A stretch of DNA of 58,952 nucleotides. It comes from an uncultured Aeromonadaceae bacterium. GTDB lineage: Bacteria > Pseudomonadota > Gammaproteobacteria > Enterobacterales > Aeromonadaceae. A model generated the notes under the pieces. The model saw only the letters and a program-made list of their open reading frames with translations, made no database searches and was not told the origin of the DNA. This document shows, in pieces, positions 16,192 through 24,562 of this stretch; within the stretch, counting starts at the first letter, position 1, and each line of letters opens with the position of its first letter. The stretch covers positions 1-58,952 of the forward strand of contig CAMFKP010000018.1 of the NCBI GenBank assembly GCA_945957385.1, read 5' to 3'. The translations under genes were made by a program, and so were the position numbers.

Positions 16192-16944
16192 TTATTTGGC
16201 TTTGCCCTGATTGGCCACCGCTGCGGCTTTGGCGGCAATATCATCGGCATTGCCCAAATAATAGTGACGAACAGGTTGCATCTGGTCGTCAAATTCATAT
16301 ACCAGCGGCACACCGGTCGGAATATTCAGTTCCAAAATGGCCTCTTCGCTGATGTTATCCAGATATTTCACCAGCGCGCGCAGCGAATTGCCGTGAGCGG
16401 CGATGATGACCCGTTCGCCCGATGCAACGCGCGGCCGTATGTGCTCGAGCCAGTAGGGAATCACGCGCTCAATCGTGATGGCCAGACTCTCGGTGGCCGG
16501 CAATTGAGCAGCCGTCAGCGTCGCGTAGCGGCGATCATGGCCGGGGAAACGGGGGTCATCGGCTGTCAGCGCCGGTGGTGTGATCGCAAAACCTCGGCGC
16601 CATAACTTCACTTGTTCGTCACCGAATTGCTCGGCGGTTTCTGCTTTGTTCAGTCCTTGCAGGGCGCCGTAGTGGCGTTCGTTCAGACGCCAGTCTTTTT
16701 CTACCGGGATCCACTGCAGATCGGTCTCTTCCAGCACCGCCCACAGCGTCGAGATGGCGCGCTTGAGCACTGAGGTATAGGCGTAGTCGAAGCGGTAACC
16801 CTCGGCTTTGAGCAGGGCGCCAGCGGCATGGGCTTCCTGCACGCCTTTTGCCGACAGTGGTACGTCGGTCCAGCCAGTGAAGCGGTTTTCCTGATTCCAG
16901 ACACTTTCGCCATGGCGAATCAATACCAGTTTCTTGACAGACAT
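16192..16944 (-). CDS. gpmA: 2,3-bisphosphoglycerate-dependent phosphoglycerate mutase
   Basis: A 250-residue glycolytic enzyme interconverting 3- and 2-phosphoglycerate. The phospho-histidine motif [18 protein letters not shown] is at residues 7-24; the second catalytic His is in [15 protein letters not shown], and [13 protein letters not shown] is also typical. The start at 16944 has GGAGGG 6 nt upstream; an in-frame extension to 16998 has none. Monocistronic, with its own terminator. Enolase, the next enzyme in the pathway, lies at 48 kb. Confidence 0.96.
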   Translation of the reverse strand: MSVKKLVLIRHGESVWNQENRFTGWTDVPLSAKGVQEAHAAGALLKAEGYRFDYAYTSVLKRAISTLWAVLEETDLQWIPVEKDWRLNERHYGALQGLNKAETAEQFGDEQVKLWRRGFAITPPALTADDPRFPGHDRRYATLTAAQLPATESLAITIERVIPYWLEHIRPRVASGERVIIAAHGNSLRALVKYLDNISEEAILELNIPTGVPLVYEFDDQMQPVRHYYLGNADDIAAKAAAVANQGKAK

Positions 16945-17244
16945 GATGTTACCCTCCATTTGTTGATAATAGTTATCATCTGGAGGCCGGTTTGGCAAGT
17001 GCTGGGCACGAAAGCATATGGCGTGTCATGGCGCTGTGCCGGCGCGGCGTCATCGGAATGATGCGCTTGAGGTCCGCTGTCGGCAAGGCGGGTCAAAGCA
17101 GCGTGGCGTGCTGGCCGTTGGCGGGTACCAGGTGCTTATTGGTGGTAGCGCATCGTCATTAATAAAAAGGCGATATAAATCGGCATGTTAGCGCCGGAAA
17201 AATATTATTTTGCAAATAGTGCTTGTGATTAGGAAATAATCCAC

Positions 17245-17402
17245 GTATCTTTGCCTCACTTCTGATGAAGTTAGCGTAACAAGTAGTAGCCCCTCCCTAT
17301 CAATTCCGTCACATTCCGTGACAAATTGTTTCGAGTTCTCCCACCTGTTATTTCAAAACAATCACCTTGTGTGATGTTGATATTTATTTCGTAGGTTTAA
17401 AC
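17245..17402 (+). promoter_or_regulatory. Probable long 5' leader of the csp gene
   Basis: The 458 bp between gpmA and the csp start contain no gene. TTGCAA (17210-17215) and AATAAT (17235-17240, 19-bp spacer) could be a promoter, giving a leader of about 155 nt. This is close to the roughly 160-nt leader of E. coli cspA that acts as an RNA thermosensor. An inverted repeat GTCAC-ATTCC-GTGAC lies within it. The promoter call is tentative because of the long spacer. Confidence 0.4.
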
Positions 17403-17612
17403 ATGTCCAAAACTACTGGCACCGTTAAATGGTTCAATTCTGAAAAAGGCTTCGGTTTCATTTCTCAAGAAAATGGCGGTGCCGATGTATTTGTGCACTT
17501 CCGCGCTATCACTGGCGACGGCTATCGCTCATTGAACGAAGGTGACCGTGTCTCCTTCTCCGTCGAGCAGGGCGCCAAGGGCCCGCAGGCGGCTAACGTA
17601 TCCGTTATCTAA
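17403..17612 (+). CDS. Cold-shock domain protein (CspA family)
   Basis: A 69-residue single-domain nucleic-acid chaperone. RNP1 is KGFGFIS and RNP2 is VFVHF, both intact. Start ATG 17403 ([18 protein letters not shown]) follows a weak AGG site; the long AT-rich leader suggests post-transcriptional control as for cspA. Whether this paralogue is cold-induced cannot be read from the sequence. A 10-bp hairpin and a second small ORF follow within 60 nt. Confidence 0.93.
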   Translation: MSKTTGTVKWFNSEKGFGFISQENGGADVFVHFRAITGDGYRSLNEGDRVSFSVEQGAKGPQAANVSVI

Positions 17613-17618
17613 CGGATT

Positions 17619-17644
17619 GCCGGGATGGCGATGTCCGTCCCGGC
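17619..17644 (+). other. Stable hairpin between csp and the small ORF
   Basis: A 10-bp stem GCCGGGATGG / CCGTCCCGGC (one GU pair) with loop CGATGT, starting 6 nt after the csp stop. It has no T-run, so it is more likely an RNA processing or stabilising element than a terminator. Confidence 0.55.
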
Positions 17645-17670
17645 CCTCAATAATAATGCAAGGAATCTCT

Positions 17671-17895
17671 ATGCTTTTAAATTTGACACAGGAACTCTGT
17701 GTATCCCGACATATTTCCGCTAACAGCGAGCGCTGGATTTGTTATACCCCGTGCCCGAGTGCAAATAATAAAAAACGTATTACATGGCAAAAAATCAGCG
17801 GATTATTATCCACTGAAGGTATGCAAAATTGGCTCACTAGCCGTTATCCCGATGGCTGTCAGGCACGCCGCTTCTCCGAGATGGTTGCCGGTTAA
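17671..17895 (+). CDS. Small hypothetical protein downstream of csp
   Basis: A 74-residue protein, MLLNLTQELCVSRHISAN at the start, with AAGGA 6 nt before the ATG. It has four cysteines (residues 10, 29, 33 and about 67), two of them as CYTPC, many basic residues, and no signal or membrane segment. No family was recognised. The good ribosome site, proximity to csp (58 nt) and absence of a T-run terminator between them suggest a shared transcript. Confidence 0.55.
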   Translation: MLLNLTQELCVSRHISANSERWICYTPCPSANNKKRITWQKISGLLSTEGMQNWLTSRYPDGCQARRFSEMVAG

Positions 17896-18155
17896 TTTCT
17901 CCACCCGCTTTGTATTTCCCCCGTTATTTGTGTGTTATCCCCCTATTTCTGGTTGGCGTTGGCAGTGTGATGCGACGGCTGGCGCCTGATACCTGATTTT
18001 CGATACCTGACTCCCCCATGCTGGTTGTGCGCGGTACTGCGGCTTTGCATGATGCTGCGAGTGACTGCCCGGACGTCCTGGTCCGAGGTGCTGTGTTGAC
18101 GACACGATTTTGTTAGTCTGCCTGAACCGATAGCAAGCCAAGTCAGGAGTTCCGA

Positions 18156-18908
18156 TTGCCGCAGCACAATGAATATGGTCAGCCGATAGGTCCGGCGTTG
18201 ACGACATGGACACCCCGGCCGTTGCCGGCGGCGATCTGTTTGGATGGACGCTTTTGCCGTCTGGAACCCCTGGATGTCGAACGCTACGCCACCGCGCTAT
18301 GGCAGGCCTTGTCTCAGGCCGATGATGCGCGGATGTGGACTTACCTGTTTGCCGGTCCGTTTGCCGATGTCTCGGCGTTTCGCCACTACCTGACGGACGC
18401 GGCGCACAGTGCCGATCCCCGCCACTATGCCGTCATTGACCGTCAGCGTGGTTGTGCGGTTGGCACGCTGGCCTTGATGCGCATCGCTGCGGAGCATGGT
18501 GTGATCGAAGTCGGGCATGTCACCTTCTCACCGTGGCTGCAACGCACCCCGGCCGCAACCGAGGCCCACTTCCTGATGATGCAATATGTGTTTGAAACGC
18601 TGGGCTACCGCCGTTACGAATGGAAGTGTGACAGCCTGAACGGTCCGTCCCGTCAGGCTGCGCTGCGCTTGGGCTTCCAGTACGAAGGGTTGTTTCGCCA
18701 GGCATTGGTCTACAAGCAGCGCAGTCGAGATACGGCCTGGTTTTCAATTCTGGATGCCGAGTGGCCGGCGCTGAAAGCGGGGTTCTTGCGCTGGCTGGCG
18801 CCTGAAAACTTCGACGCCGCTGGCGGGCAGATCCGCACGCTGGCCGCATGCCGTGCGGATGCCGCGCTTGCGCCTACCGATGTTGCCAGTATCTGCCTGG
18901 GTGACTAA
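18156..18908 (+). CDS. GNAT-family N-acetyltransferase (RimJ/RimL-like)
   Basis: A 250-residue acetyltransferase of the RimJ/RimL/Acetyltransf_3 group. It begins at TTG 18156, supported by CAGGAGT 5 nt upstream. Features are GRFCRLEPLDVERYA (strand 1), IEVGHVTFSPWLQRTPAATEAHFLMMQYVFE (acetyl-CoA loop and helix) and RLGFQYEGLFRQALVYKQRSRDTAWFSI (C-terminal RimJ-like motif). The substrate is unknown. Its stop overlaps the stop of the convergent MFS gene by 4 nt. Confidence 0.85.
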   Translation: MPQHNEYGQPIGPALTTWTPRPLPAAICLDGRFCRLEPLDVERYATALWQALSQADDARMWTYLFAGPFADVSAFRHYLTDAAHSADPRHYAVIDRQRGCAVGTLALMRIAAEHGVIEVGHVTFSPWLQRTPAATEAHFLMMQYVFETLGYRRYEWKCDSLNGPSRQAALRLGFQYEGLFRQALVYKQRSRDTAWFSILDAEWPALKAGFLRWLAPENFDAAGGQIRTLAACRADAALAPTDVASICLGD

Positions 18909-20116
18909 TCACATCCGGATTGACTCTGCTGCCATGATGCTTGACGAGGTCGCCTACTCAACAGCAACAGGGCGAGTAGGGCAAAACCGGCCCCAGCGTA
19001 GAAGGTGAAGGCGGCGCCCCAACCTTGCCACAAGGCGCCGGCGACGACGCTGGCCAGCAGCATGCAGATCCCGCCGACCAGGTTGAAGAGCCCGAAGGCG
19101 GTGCCCTTGAGTTCGCTGGGGCTGCTGTCGGCGATCAGCGTGGCCAGTACGCCCTGACTAAAGCCCATGTGTACTCCCCAGAGGGCTGCGCCGCATAGCA
19201 TCAGAGGGATGCTGCTGGCCACGGCCAACAGCAGATCGGCGGCGATCAGCAACAGCAGCCCCATGGCCAGCACATGACTGCGTCGCAGATGATCGGAGAG
19301 CCAGCCCGCCGGATAGGCCGAGAGGGTATAACAGAGTGACATCACCACCATCACCAGTGGTACCCACTGGCTTGCCAGCCCCAGCTGTTGAGCGCGCAGG
19401 ATCAGAAAGGCTTCGCTAAAGCGGGCCAGAGTGAAGAGGCCACCCACGGCGACGACCCACCAGTAACTGCGGCTGAAACGACGCCAGGCCCGCCATTCAA
19501 TGGGCGAGCGAAAGGGGCGGGTCTCCGTGGGGCGTGCCGGCTCCTTGAGCCTCAGCAGCAGGAGCACCACCAGCAGGGCAGGTAGCACGGCCACCCAGAG
19601 CACGCTTTGCAGATCGTCGAGCCAGAGCATCAGGAGTATGGCCAGCAGCGGGCCGAGAAACGCACCGATCGTATCCATGGATTGGCGCAGGCCAAAGCAG
19701 GCGCCGCGAATGGCCGGAGGCGCGACATCGGCGACCAGCGCATCCCGCGGGGCACCGCGGATCCCCTTGCCAATCCGATCGACAAAGCGGGCCACAAACA
19801 CCGCCTCCACAGAGTGGGCCAGCGGAAACAGCGGCTTGGTCAGGGCGGCCAGCCCGTAGCCCAGCAGCAACAGTCCTTTGCGCCGTCCCAGGTGATCGCT
19901 GAGGGCGCCGGAGAAGATCTTCACGATCAGCGCCGTCGCCTCGGCCAGCCCTTCGAGCAGCCCTATGCTCAGCATGCTGGCCCCCAGGGTCGAGACCAAA
20001 AACAGCGGCAGCAGGCTATGCACTAGTTCGGAGGAGAGATCCATCAACAGGCTGACCAGGCCCAGCGTCCAGATAGTGCCGGGAATGGCGTGGTGTCGGG
20101 GCAGCAGTGAGATCAT
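18905..20116 (-). CDS. MFS transporter
   Basis: A 403-residue major facilitator with 12 predicted helices. The start at 20116 has AGAGG 6 nt upstream; an in-frame extension to 20215 has no site and runs into the phosphatase gene. Motif A-like SGALSDHLGRRKGLLL lies in the loop after helix 2, and a second copy AGWLSDHLRRSHVLA after helix 8. The substrate is unknown. It starts 13 nt after the YbjG-like phosphatase gene, so the two are an operon. Confidence 0.85.
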   Translation of the reverse strand: MISLLPRHHAIPGTIWTLGLVSLLMDLSSELVHSLLPLFLVSTLGASMLSIGLLEGLAEATALIVKIFSGALSDHLGRRKGLLLLGYGLAALTKPLFPLAHSVEAVFVARFVDRIGKGIRGAPRDALVADVAPPAIRGACFGLRQSMDTIGAFLGPLLAILLMLWLDDLQSVLWVAVLPALLVVLLLLRLKEPARPTETRPFRSPIEWRAWRRFSRSYWWVVAVGGLFTLARFSEAFLILRAQQLGLASQWVPLVMVVMSLCYTLSAYPAGWLSDHLRRSHVLAMGLLLLIAADLLLAVASSIPLMLCGAALWGVHMGFSQGVLATLIADSSPSELKGTAFGLFNLVGGICMLLASVVAGALWQGWGAAFTFYAGAGFALLALLLLSRRPRQASWQQSQSGCD

Positions 20117-20129
20117 AGTGAGCCTCTGG

Positions 20130-20720
20130 TTAGTGGCGGCCCGCCCTGCCATTGGTGAGGCAGGCGGCATAGAAACGTTCGAGCCTATCCAGCAGTTTCT
20201 CGCCCAGCTGGCCATATTGCAGCAGGCGAGGCGTGATGAGGGAGCTGGGGATGGCCAGCAGCAGGGCTCCTAGCATATCCAGCGGGAAATGGACGCCCAG
20301 ATAGACCCGTGACCAGGCGACCAGGGTACCGATGAGCAGCACCCAGGCGGCGAGCTTGCGCCAGCCGGACCAGAGCAGGCTCAGCCCCAGGGTGAAGAAG
20401 ACGGTGGCGTGATCGCTTGGGAAGGAGGTCTCCGGCTGGTGGGCCAGCAGCGTCTGTCCCAGTCCGACCATGAACGGACGCGGGTGAGGCCACAGCAGGC
20501 CAATCAGCTGACCCAAAGCCAGGGCTAGCAGCACGCTGAGGGTCGCCGTCACCGCCGCTTGTCGAGCCGGTCGTTTGCCCGTAACCCAGAGCAGCACCAG
20601 CAGGAGCGGTAGACCATAGATCAGCCACTCGGCCACAAAGGTGGTCAGCCAGAGTTGGAGCGGGCCCGATTGGCCGCTGGCATTAAGCCACAAGAATAGT
20701 TGGGTGTTGAGTTGTTCCAT
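20130..20720 (-). CDS. ybjG: Undecaprenyl-diphosphatase, YbjG-like PAP2
   Basis: A 196-residue integral membrane PAP2 phosphatase. The motifs are PHPRPF (first), SFPSDHATVFF (second) and SRVYLGVHFPLDM (third). The N-terminus NTQLFLWLNA and overall length match E. coli YbjG and Bacillus BcrC, which dephosphorylate undecaprenyl pyrophosphate at the outer face of the inner membrane to recycle the cell-wall lipid carrier. GGAG precedes the ATG by 5 nt. Transcribed together with the MFS gene. Confidence 0.85.
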   Translation of the reverse strand: MEQLNTQLFLWLNASGQSGPLQLWLTTFVAEWLIYGLPLLLVLLWVTGKRPARQAAVTATLSVLLALALGQLIGLLWPHPRPFMVGLGQTLLAHQPETSFPSDHATVFFTLGLSLLWSGWRKLAAWVLLIGTLVAWSRVYLGVHFPLDMLGALLLAIPSSLITPRLLQYGQLGEKLLDRLERFYAACLTNGRAGRH

Positions 20721-20981
20721 GCAGGCTCCAGAAGGCTGATGCCGGTGCTGTGTGCACCAGACTGGGCAGATGGTGTCATTCCTGGCTTAAGCCTGTATTA
20801 ACCGGCGGGGGATAGGGAGAGCGTCGGTGTCTTCCTTCGTGCGTATGTGGGCGAAGTTCATCTACTTTCTGGTTGAACCGTAACGTTAGATTGCAACGGA
20901 TTGATCTCTGTCCGGTGTACGATTATTCAATCGAACCTGATTAATACCGGATGGTAACAGGATGCTCGTTGAGCAGACATC

Positions 20982-21047
20982 TGGTGCATGCATGAGCGGC
21001 ACGGGGATTTTCAGTCCGGTGCTCTAGGCCGACCGGAACCTGCCAGA
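20982..21047 (-). pseudogene. Decayed tRNA-Phe remnant
   Basis: Downstream of the real tRNA-Phe on the same strand is a copy that keeps GTCGG, TAGAGCA, TGAAAATCC, CGTG and a terminal GCACCA in the right order. It has lost the T arm (about 10 nt shorter overall) and two pairs of the anticodon stem (CCGGA opposite TCCCC). It cannot fold as a tRNA. The surrounding 385 bp (20721-21105) contain no gene. Confidence 0.6.
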
Positions 21048-21068
21048 TTTCGACCAGACGCGCATAGC

Positions 21069-21098
21069 AAAAAGGCCCCGCATTGCTGCAGGGCCTTG
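21069..21098 (-). terminator. Terminator of tRNA-Phe
   Basis: On the minus strand, AAGGCCCTGC pairs with GCGGGGCCTT (one GU) around a 6-nt loop, followed by TTTTG. It starts 8 nt past the CCA end of the tRNA. Confidence 0.85.
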
Positions 21099-21105
21099 TG
21101 CTGTA

Positions 21106-21181
21106 TGGTGCCCGGACTCGGAATCGAACCAAGGACACGCGGATTTTCAATCCGCTGCTCTACCGACTGAGCTATCCGGGC
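21106..21181 (-). tRNA. tRNA-Phe (anticodon GAA)
   Basis: A 76-nt complete cloverleaf with encoded CCA: acceptor GCCCGGA/TCCGGGC, D arm GCTC/GAGC, anticodon stem GCGGA/TCCGC around TTGAAAA (anticodon GAA), T arm CTTGG-TTCGATT-CCGAG. It differs from E. coli tRNA-Phe only in the outer anticodon-stem pairs. Confidence 0.98.
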
Positions 21182-21232
21182 AAGGACGCGCATTAGACCT
21201 GTCGGCGCGTCGCTTGTCAACGTCAATCTGCA

Positions 21233-22900
21233 TCAATGCGCGCTGGCCGCTGGCTGTCCCCGTCTGTGGTCCGGTAGCAGGCTGACCAGGCGGTTAGCCA
21301 CCTCGTCGGCGCCATTGACCACCGCCGTTGCGCCCTGTTTCTGCAACCACTCCATTTCGTCGCCAAAGTAGGCACAGGCCAGAATGGTCCGCGCAGGGGC
21401 CAGCCCGCGCTGGCTGGCGATGATTTCGCCGGCTTCGAAGCTGTTGGGAATGGCGACGATCAGCACGCAGGCCTCTTCGATCCCGGCCTCCTCCAGGGTT
21501 TCAGCCAGCACGGCGTTGCCGTGTATCACCTCAAATCCCTGTTCGCGCAGCCGCTCGGTTTGTCCCGGGTCGCTCTCGACAATCACCAGTGGCACCCGTG
21601 ACTGGCGCAGTTGTTCGGCAATGCGTCCGCCGATGCGGCCACCGCCGACCAACACCACCTTGTCGGCCGGCACACCGGCTTTCGGCGCAGTGGCGTTCTC
21701 GTCGCGCGCGGCCGTGCGCGCCTCGAGGCGATCGATCAGGTTGAACAGGAACGGATTGACCAGAATCGACACGATCGCCGCGGCGAGCACTATGTCCCGA
21801 GCCTCGGTCGGCAGCAGACCCAACGTGATGCCCAGTCCCAGCAGAATGAACGAGAACTCGCCAATCTGGGCTAGGCTGGCCGAGATGGTCAAGGCGGTGT
21901 GGCGGTCGTGACCAAACAGTCGCACTATGCCGTAGGCGGCCAGCGACTTGCCGAACAGTATGATAATGACGCTGGCGAGGACGGCCAGCGGTGCCGTCAG
22001 CAGGATGGCCGGGTTGAACAGCATGCCGACCGAGACAAAAAACAGCACCGCGAACGCATCCCGCAGCGGCAGCGAGTCATTGGCGGCTTTGTGGCTGAGT
22101 TCCGAACCGTTGAGCACTATGCCGGCGAAGAAGGCGCCGAGCGCGAACGAGACATCAAACAGTTCGACGGCGCCGAAGGCGATGCCCAGGGCAATCGCCA
22201 GCACGGCGAGTGTGAACAGTTCGCGCGAGCCGGTGGCGGCACTGCGTGCCAGCAACCAGGGAATGAAGCGCCGTCCGAATACCACCATCAGCGTGATAAA
22301 GGTGGCGACCTTGCCGAGGGTCCAGGCCACTTCGCTAACCAGTTGCCCCCAGGTGGCACCCTGGCCATCGTCACTGGACAGGTTGGCCAGCAGCGGCAGC
22401 AACACCAGCGCCAGCACCATCACCAGATCTTCGACGATCAGCCAGCCGACGGCGATTTTGCCTTCCGGGCTTTCGACCATGCTGCGCGCCTCCAGTGCCC
22501 GCAGCAACACCACGGTACTGGCGACCGATAACGACAAGCCAAACAGTGTCGCGGCCAGCGGCGACCAGCCGAGCACGGTGGCTAGCAGGGCACCGAGCAG
22601 TGTGGCGATGGCGATCTGGCCGATGGCGCCAGGCACGGCGATGCGTTTGACCGCCATCAGATCACGCAGCGAAAAGTGCAAGCCAACGCCAAACATCAGC
22701 AATATGACGCCCAGTTCGGCCAGTTCCGGCGCGATCTCGGCATCGGCGACATAGCCGGGCGTGAAGGGGCCGCTGAGCACGCCGGCGACCAGATAGCCGA
22801 CCATTGGCGAGAGTTTCAGACGATGGGCCAACATGCCGAAGACAAATGCCATCAGCAGTGAGCCCACCAGGGTGGTAATCAAGGGAAGAGAGTGTTCCAT
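21233..22900 (-). CDS. ybaL: Kef-type cation:proton antiporter with TrkA-N domain (YbaL-like)
   Basis: A 555-residue CPA2 antiporter. About 12 helices span residues 5-380, followed by a cytoplasmic RCK/TrkA-N domain (residues 410-530) with the nucleotide motif VLVGGGRIGGRIAEQLRQS. Length and domain order match E. coli YbaL (558). Exchanges K+ or Na+ for protons by family inference; the transported ion is not certain. GAGGTG lies 4 nt before the ATG. No ancillary KefF/KefG gene is nearby, unlike KefB/KefC. Confidence 0.88.
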   Translation of the reverse strand: MEHSLPLITTLVGSLLMAFVFGMLAHRLKLSPMVGYLVAGVLSGPFTPGYVADAEIAPELAELGVILLMFGVGLHFSLRDLMAVKRIAVPGAIGQIAIATLLGALLATVLGWSPLAATLFGLSLSVASTVVLLRALEARSMVESPEGKIAVGWLIVEDLVMVLALVLLPLLANLSSDDGQGATWGQLVSEVAWTLGKVATFITLMVVFGRRFIPWLLARSAATGSRELFTLAVLAIALGIAFGAVELFDVSFALGAFFAGIVLNGSELSHKAANDSLPLRDAFAVLFFVSVGMLFNPAILLTAPLAVLASVIIILFGKSLAAYGIVRLFGHDRHTALTISASLAQIGEFSFILLGLGITLGLLPTEARDIVLAAAIVSILVNPFLFNLIDRLEARTAARDENATAPKAGVPADKVVLVGGGRIGGRIAEQLRQSRVPLVIVESDPGQTERLREQGFEVIHGNAVLAETLEEAGIEEACVLIVAIPNSFEAGEIIASQRGLAPARTILACAYFGDEMEWLQKQGATAVVNGADEVANRLVSLLPDHRRGQPAASAH

Positions 22901-23111
22901 GCGTCACCTCGTCAGTTAGCCGATTCGCATCGGTTGGGTGGCGAAAGCACAGGCGACGGCCTGTAGAGCAAACCGCGGAAGCTGCTGGGCGTCGTCAAAT
23001 CGTCACGGCGCTTCGGTTCTGCGATCCTGAGCCGAGTATAACGACATCAACCTAACTGTCAGTTAAATAATCGGCGGTTACTCGTTTTTTCCGATTGTTG
23101 GCGCCGCAGGC

Positions 23112-23714
23112 TCAGGCCAGTGGCAGATCATCGACGATCTCCAGTGCCCGGTAGCGCCAGGCTTGCAGGTTTGTCGGCCACTGGCCGTGTGGCCAGCCCC
23201 CCTTGCGCAGCAACTGGCTGACAAAGGCGTGGCGATCCGGCAGTTCGCGCCACACGGCGGGTAAAAACGTGGCCCTGTGACCCGGGCTGGTGAGCCAGAG
23301 GCCATCTTCGCCAGGCTGTAGCGCGGCTTCCAGCTCGCTGCGCTGACTGGCCGGCAGCGGTGATAGCGGCCCCAGCAGCGAGAGGCTGAGGCGGCACAGC
23401 GGCAGCTCATGACGGCTGAGCGGCGGGAAGCGTGGATCGTCAAAGGCGGCGGCCCGGGCAAAGTGGATCAGGCTATCGACGAGTGCGCCTTGCGGCTCGA
23501 GGCACCCGATGCAGCCGCGCAACTCGGTGCCGTGATGCAGCGTCACGAAGCAAGCCAGTGGCGCCTGGGCCAGCGCCGGTTCAATCGCTGAGCTATCGAG
23601 TCGCAGTGACGGTGACCAGTGACTGAGGATCGCCTGGCGCGCCAGGCTCAGCAGCGCCGCCCGGGTTGCGGCGTTGAGTTGCGCCAGATCAGGCGTAGAA
23701 GGCGAGGCTGGCAT
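23112..23714 (-). CDS. amrA: AmmeMemoRadiSam system protein A (AMMECR1 family)
   Basis: A 200-residue AMMECR1-domain protein. The conserved LRGCIGCLEP motif is near residues 73-82, and FDDPRFPPLSRHELP follows. The start at 23714 lies inside the 3' end of amrB (26-nt overlap), indicating coupled translation; a longer in-frame start at 23834 would overlap amrB far more. AMMECR1 proteins are conserved from archaea to humans, and the biochemical role in bacteria is not established to my knowledge. It belongs to a three-gene system with amrB and the divergent radical SAM gene. Confidence 0.9.
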   Translation of the reverse strand: MPASPSTPDLAQLNAATRAALLSLARQAILSHWSPSLRLDSSAIEPALAQAPLACFVTLHHGTELRGCIGCLEPQGALVDSLIHFARAAAFDDPRFPPLSRHELPLCRLSLSLLGPLSPLPASQRSELEAALQPGEDGLWLTSPGHRATFLPAVWRELPDRHAFVSQLLRKGGWPHGQWPTNLQAWRYRALEIVDDLPLA

Positions 23715-24474
23715 AGCCGACCACCCGCAATTTTTCGCCAGAGATATCGCCGGAGTTGTGTTGCCCCAGCAACCGTGGCCGCCATGCCTGGCGCGCCGCC
23801 AGCAGCAGGGCGCCGTTGACGGCGACGCTGCCACAGGCTTGTTCCGGCGTCAGCGTCGCTTCCAGCGCCATGATCTGCGCCAGCGTCATGGTGTCCTGCG
23901 CTTTGGCCTCCTGGTAGCTGCGGTAGTGGCTCAGATCGCTGCTGACAATCAGCAACGTGGCCGGATCCTGTACCAGCGGGCGCAGCAAGCGCAGCAACTG
24001 TTTGGGGGCGATGTCGCCGACGACGACCGGGAGCAGGGTGAACTGGCCCAGCCGGTATTGCAGCATCGGCAGCAGCACCTCGATGGCGTGCTCACCCAGG
24101 TGTGGCCGCTCATCGCGCAGCACCTGCGGTTGCCCGTCCAGTGCCTGCAATAGCGGTTGATCCAGGCTGATCTCGCCGAGCGGGGTCGCGAAGTGCTGGC
24201 ATTCGGCAGGCGGTAACGCTATGCCGTCAAAGGCTATCCGGTGCGCCGGACACAGAATGATGATGCGATAGGGGCGCTTGGCATCCAGCTGGCAGACGCC
24301 CATGGCCGCCAGATCACCGGAGTAGAGGTAGCCGGCATGGGGCAGCAGCAGCATGCGCGGCGGCGTGAACTCCAGCGCCGGGTGCTGGAGGTGCTGCTGG
24401 AGCCACTGCTGCAGGCTCTGGGCATCGGCAGGATAGAAGTGTCCCGCTACGGCGGGTTTCCGGGTCACAGTCAT
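23689..24474 (-). CDS. amrB: AmmeMemoRadiSam system protein B (Memo family)
   Basis: A 261-residue protein of the Memo family, related to the non-heme-iron extradiol dioxygenase LigB fold. Metal or active-site motifs seen are PHAGYLYSG (His), SSDLSHY (Asp, His) and ACGSVAVNGAL (Cys). The start at 24474 has GGGAG 6 nt upstream. The N-terminal VTRKPAVAGHFYPAD is characteristic. First gene of the minus-strand pair with amrA; faces amrS across 88 bp. Confidence 0.9.
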   Translation of the reverse strand: MTVTRKPAVAGHFYPADAQSLQQWLQQHLQHPALEFTPPRMLLLPHAGYLYSGDLAAMGVCQLDAKRPYRIIILCPAHRIAFDGIALPPAECQHFATPLGEISLDQPLLQALDGQPQVLRDERPHLGEHAIEVLLPMLQYRLGQFTLLPVVVGDIAPKQLLRLLRPLVQDPATLLIVSSDLSHYRSYQEAKAQDTMTLAQIMALEATLTPEQACGSVAVNGALLLAARQAWRPRLLGQHNSGDISGEKLRVVGYASLAFYA

Positions 24475-24523
24475 GAGCACTCCCTGGCTGGGGCGCGGTT
24501 CGGAACCGACCGCGGTAAAAGGC

Positions 24524-24553
24524 CCCGTGCTCTAGAATTATAGAGAGCACGGG
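24524..24553. promoter_or_regulatory. Inverted repeat in the amrB-amrS divergent region
   Basis: A perfect inverted repeat of two 10-bp arms (CCCGTGCTCT and AGAGCACGGG) separated by 10 bp. The centre contains TATAAT on the minus strand (a -10 candidate for amrB) and TAGAAT on the plus strand (a candidate for amrS). The right arm shares GGG with the ribosome site of amrS. It could be a shared operator or an RNA hairpin. Confidence 0.5.
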
Positions 24554-24562
24554 AGGTTGGCG

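Noticed and set aside
15977..16210. A 77-codon frame between the GGDEF gene and gpmA
   Set aside because: It runs through the gpmA terminator hairpin and into the gpmA 3' end and lacks a ribosome site.
20941..21150. Short frames over the tRNA-Phe region
   Set aside because: They are translations of the tRNA, its terminator and the tRNA remnant.
20982..21181. Attachment sites of an integrated island at tRNA-Phe
   Set aside because: No integrase or foreign cargo is present between or beside the two copies, and the remnant lacks the T arm usually duplicated at attachment sites; kept only as one possible origin of the remnant.
21899..22754. Two overlapping long frames antisense to the antiporter gene
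   Set aside because: Both are opposite a clear YbaL-type gene and are Gln/Arg- or Ser/Thr-rich shadow sequences.
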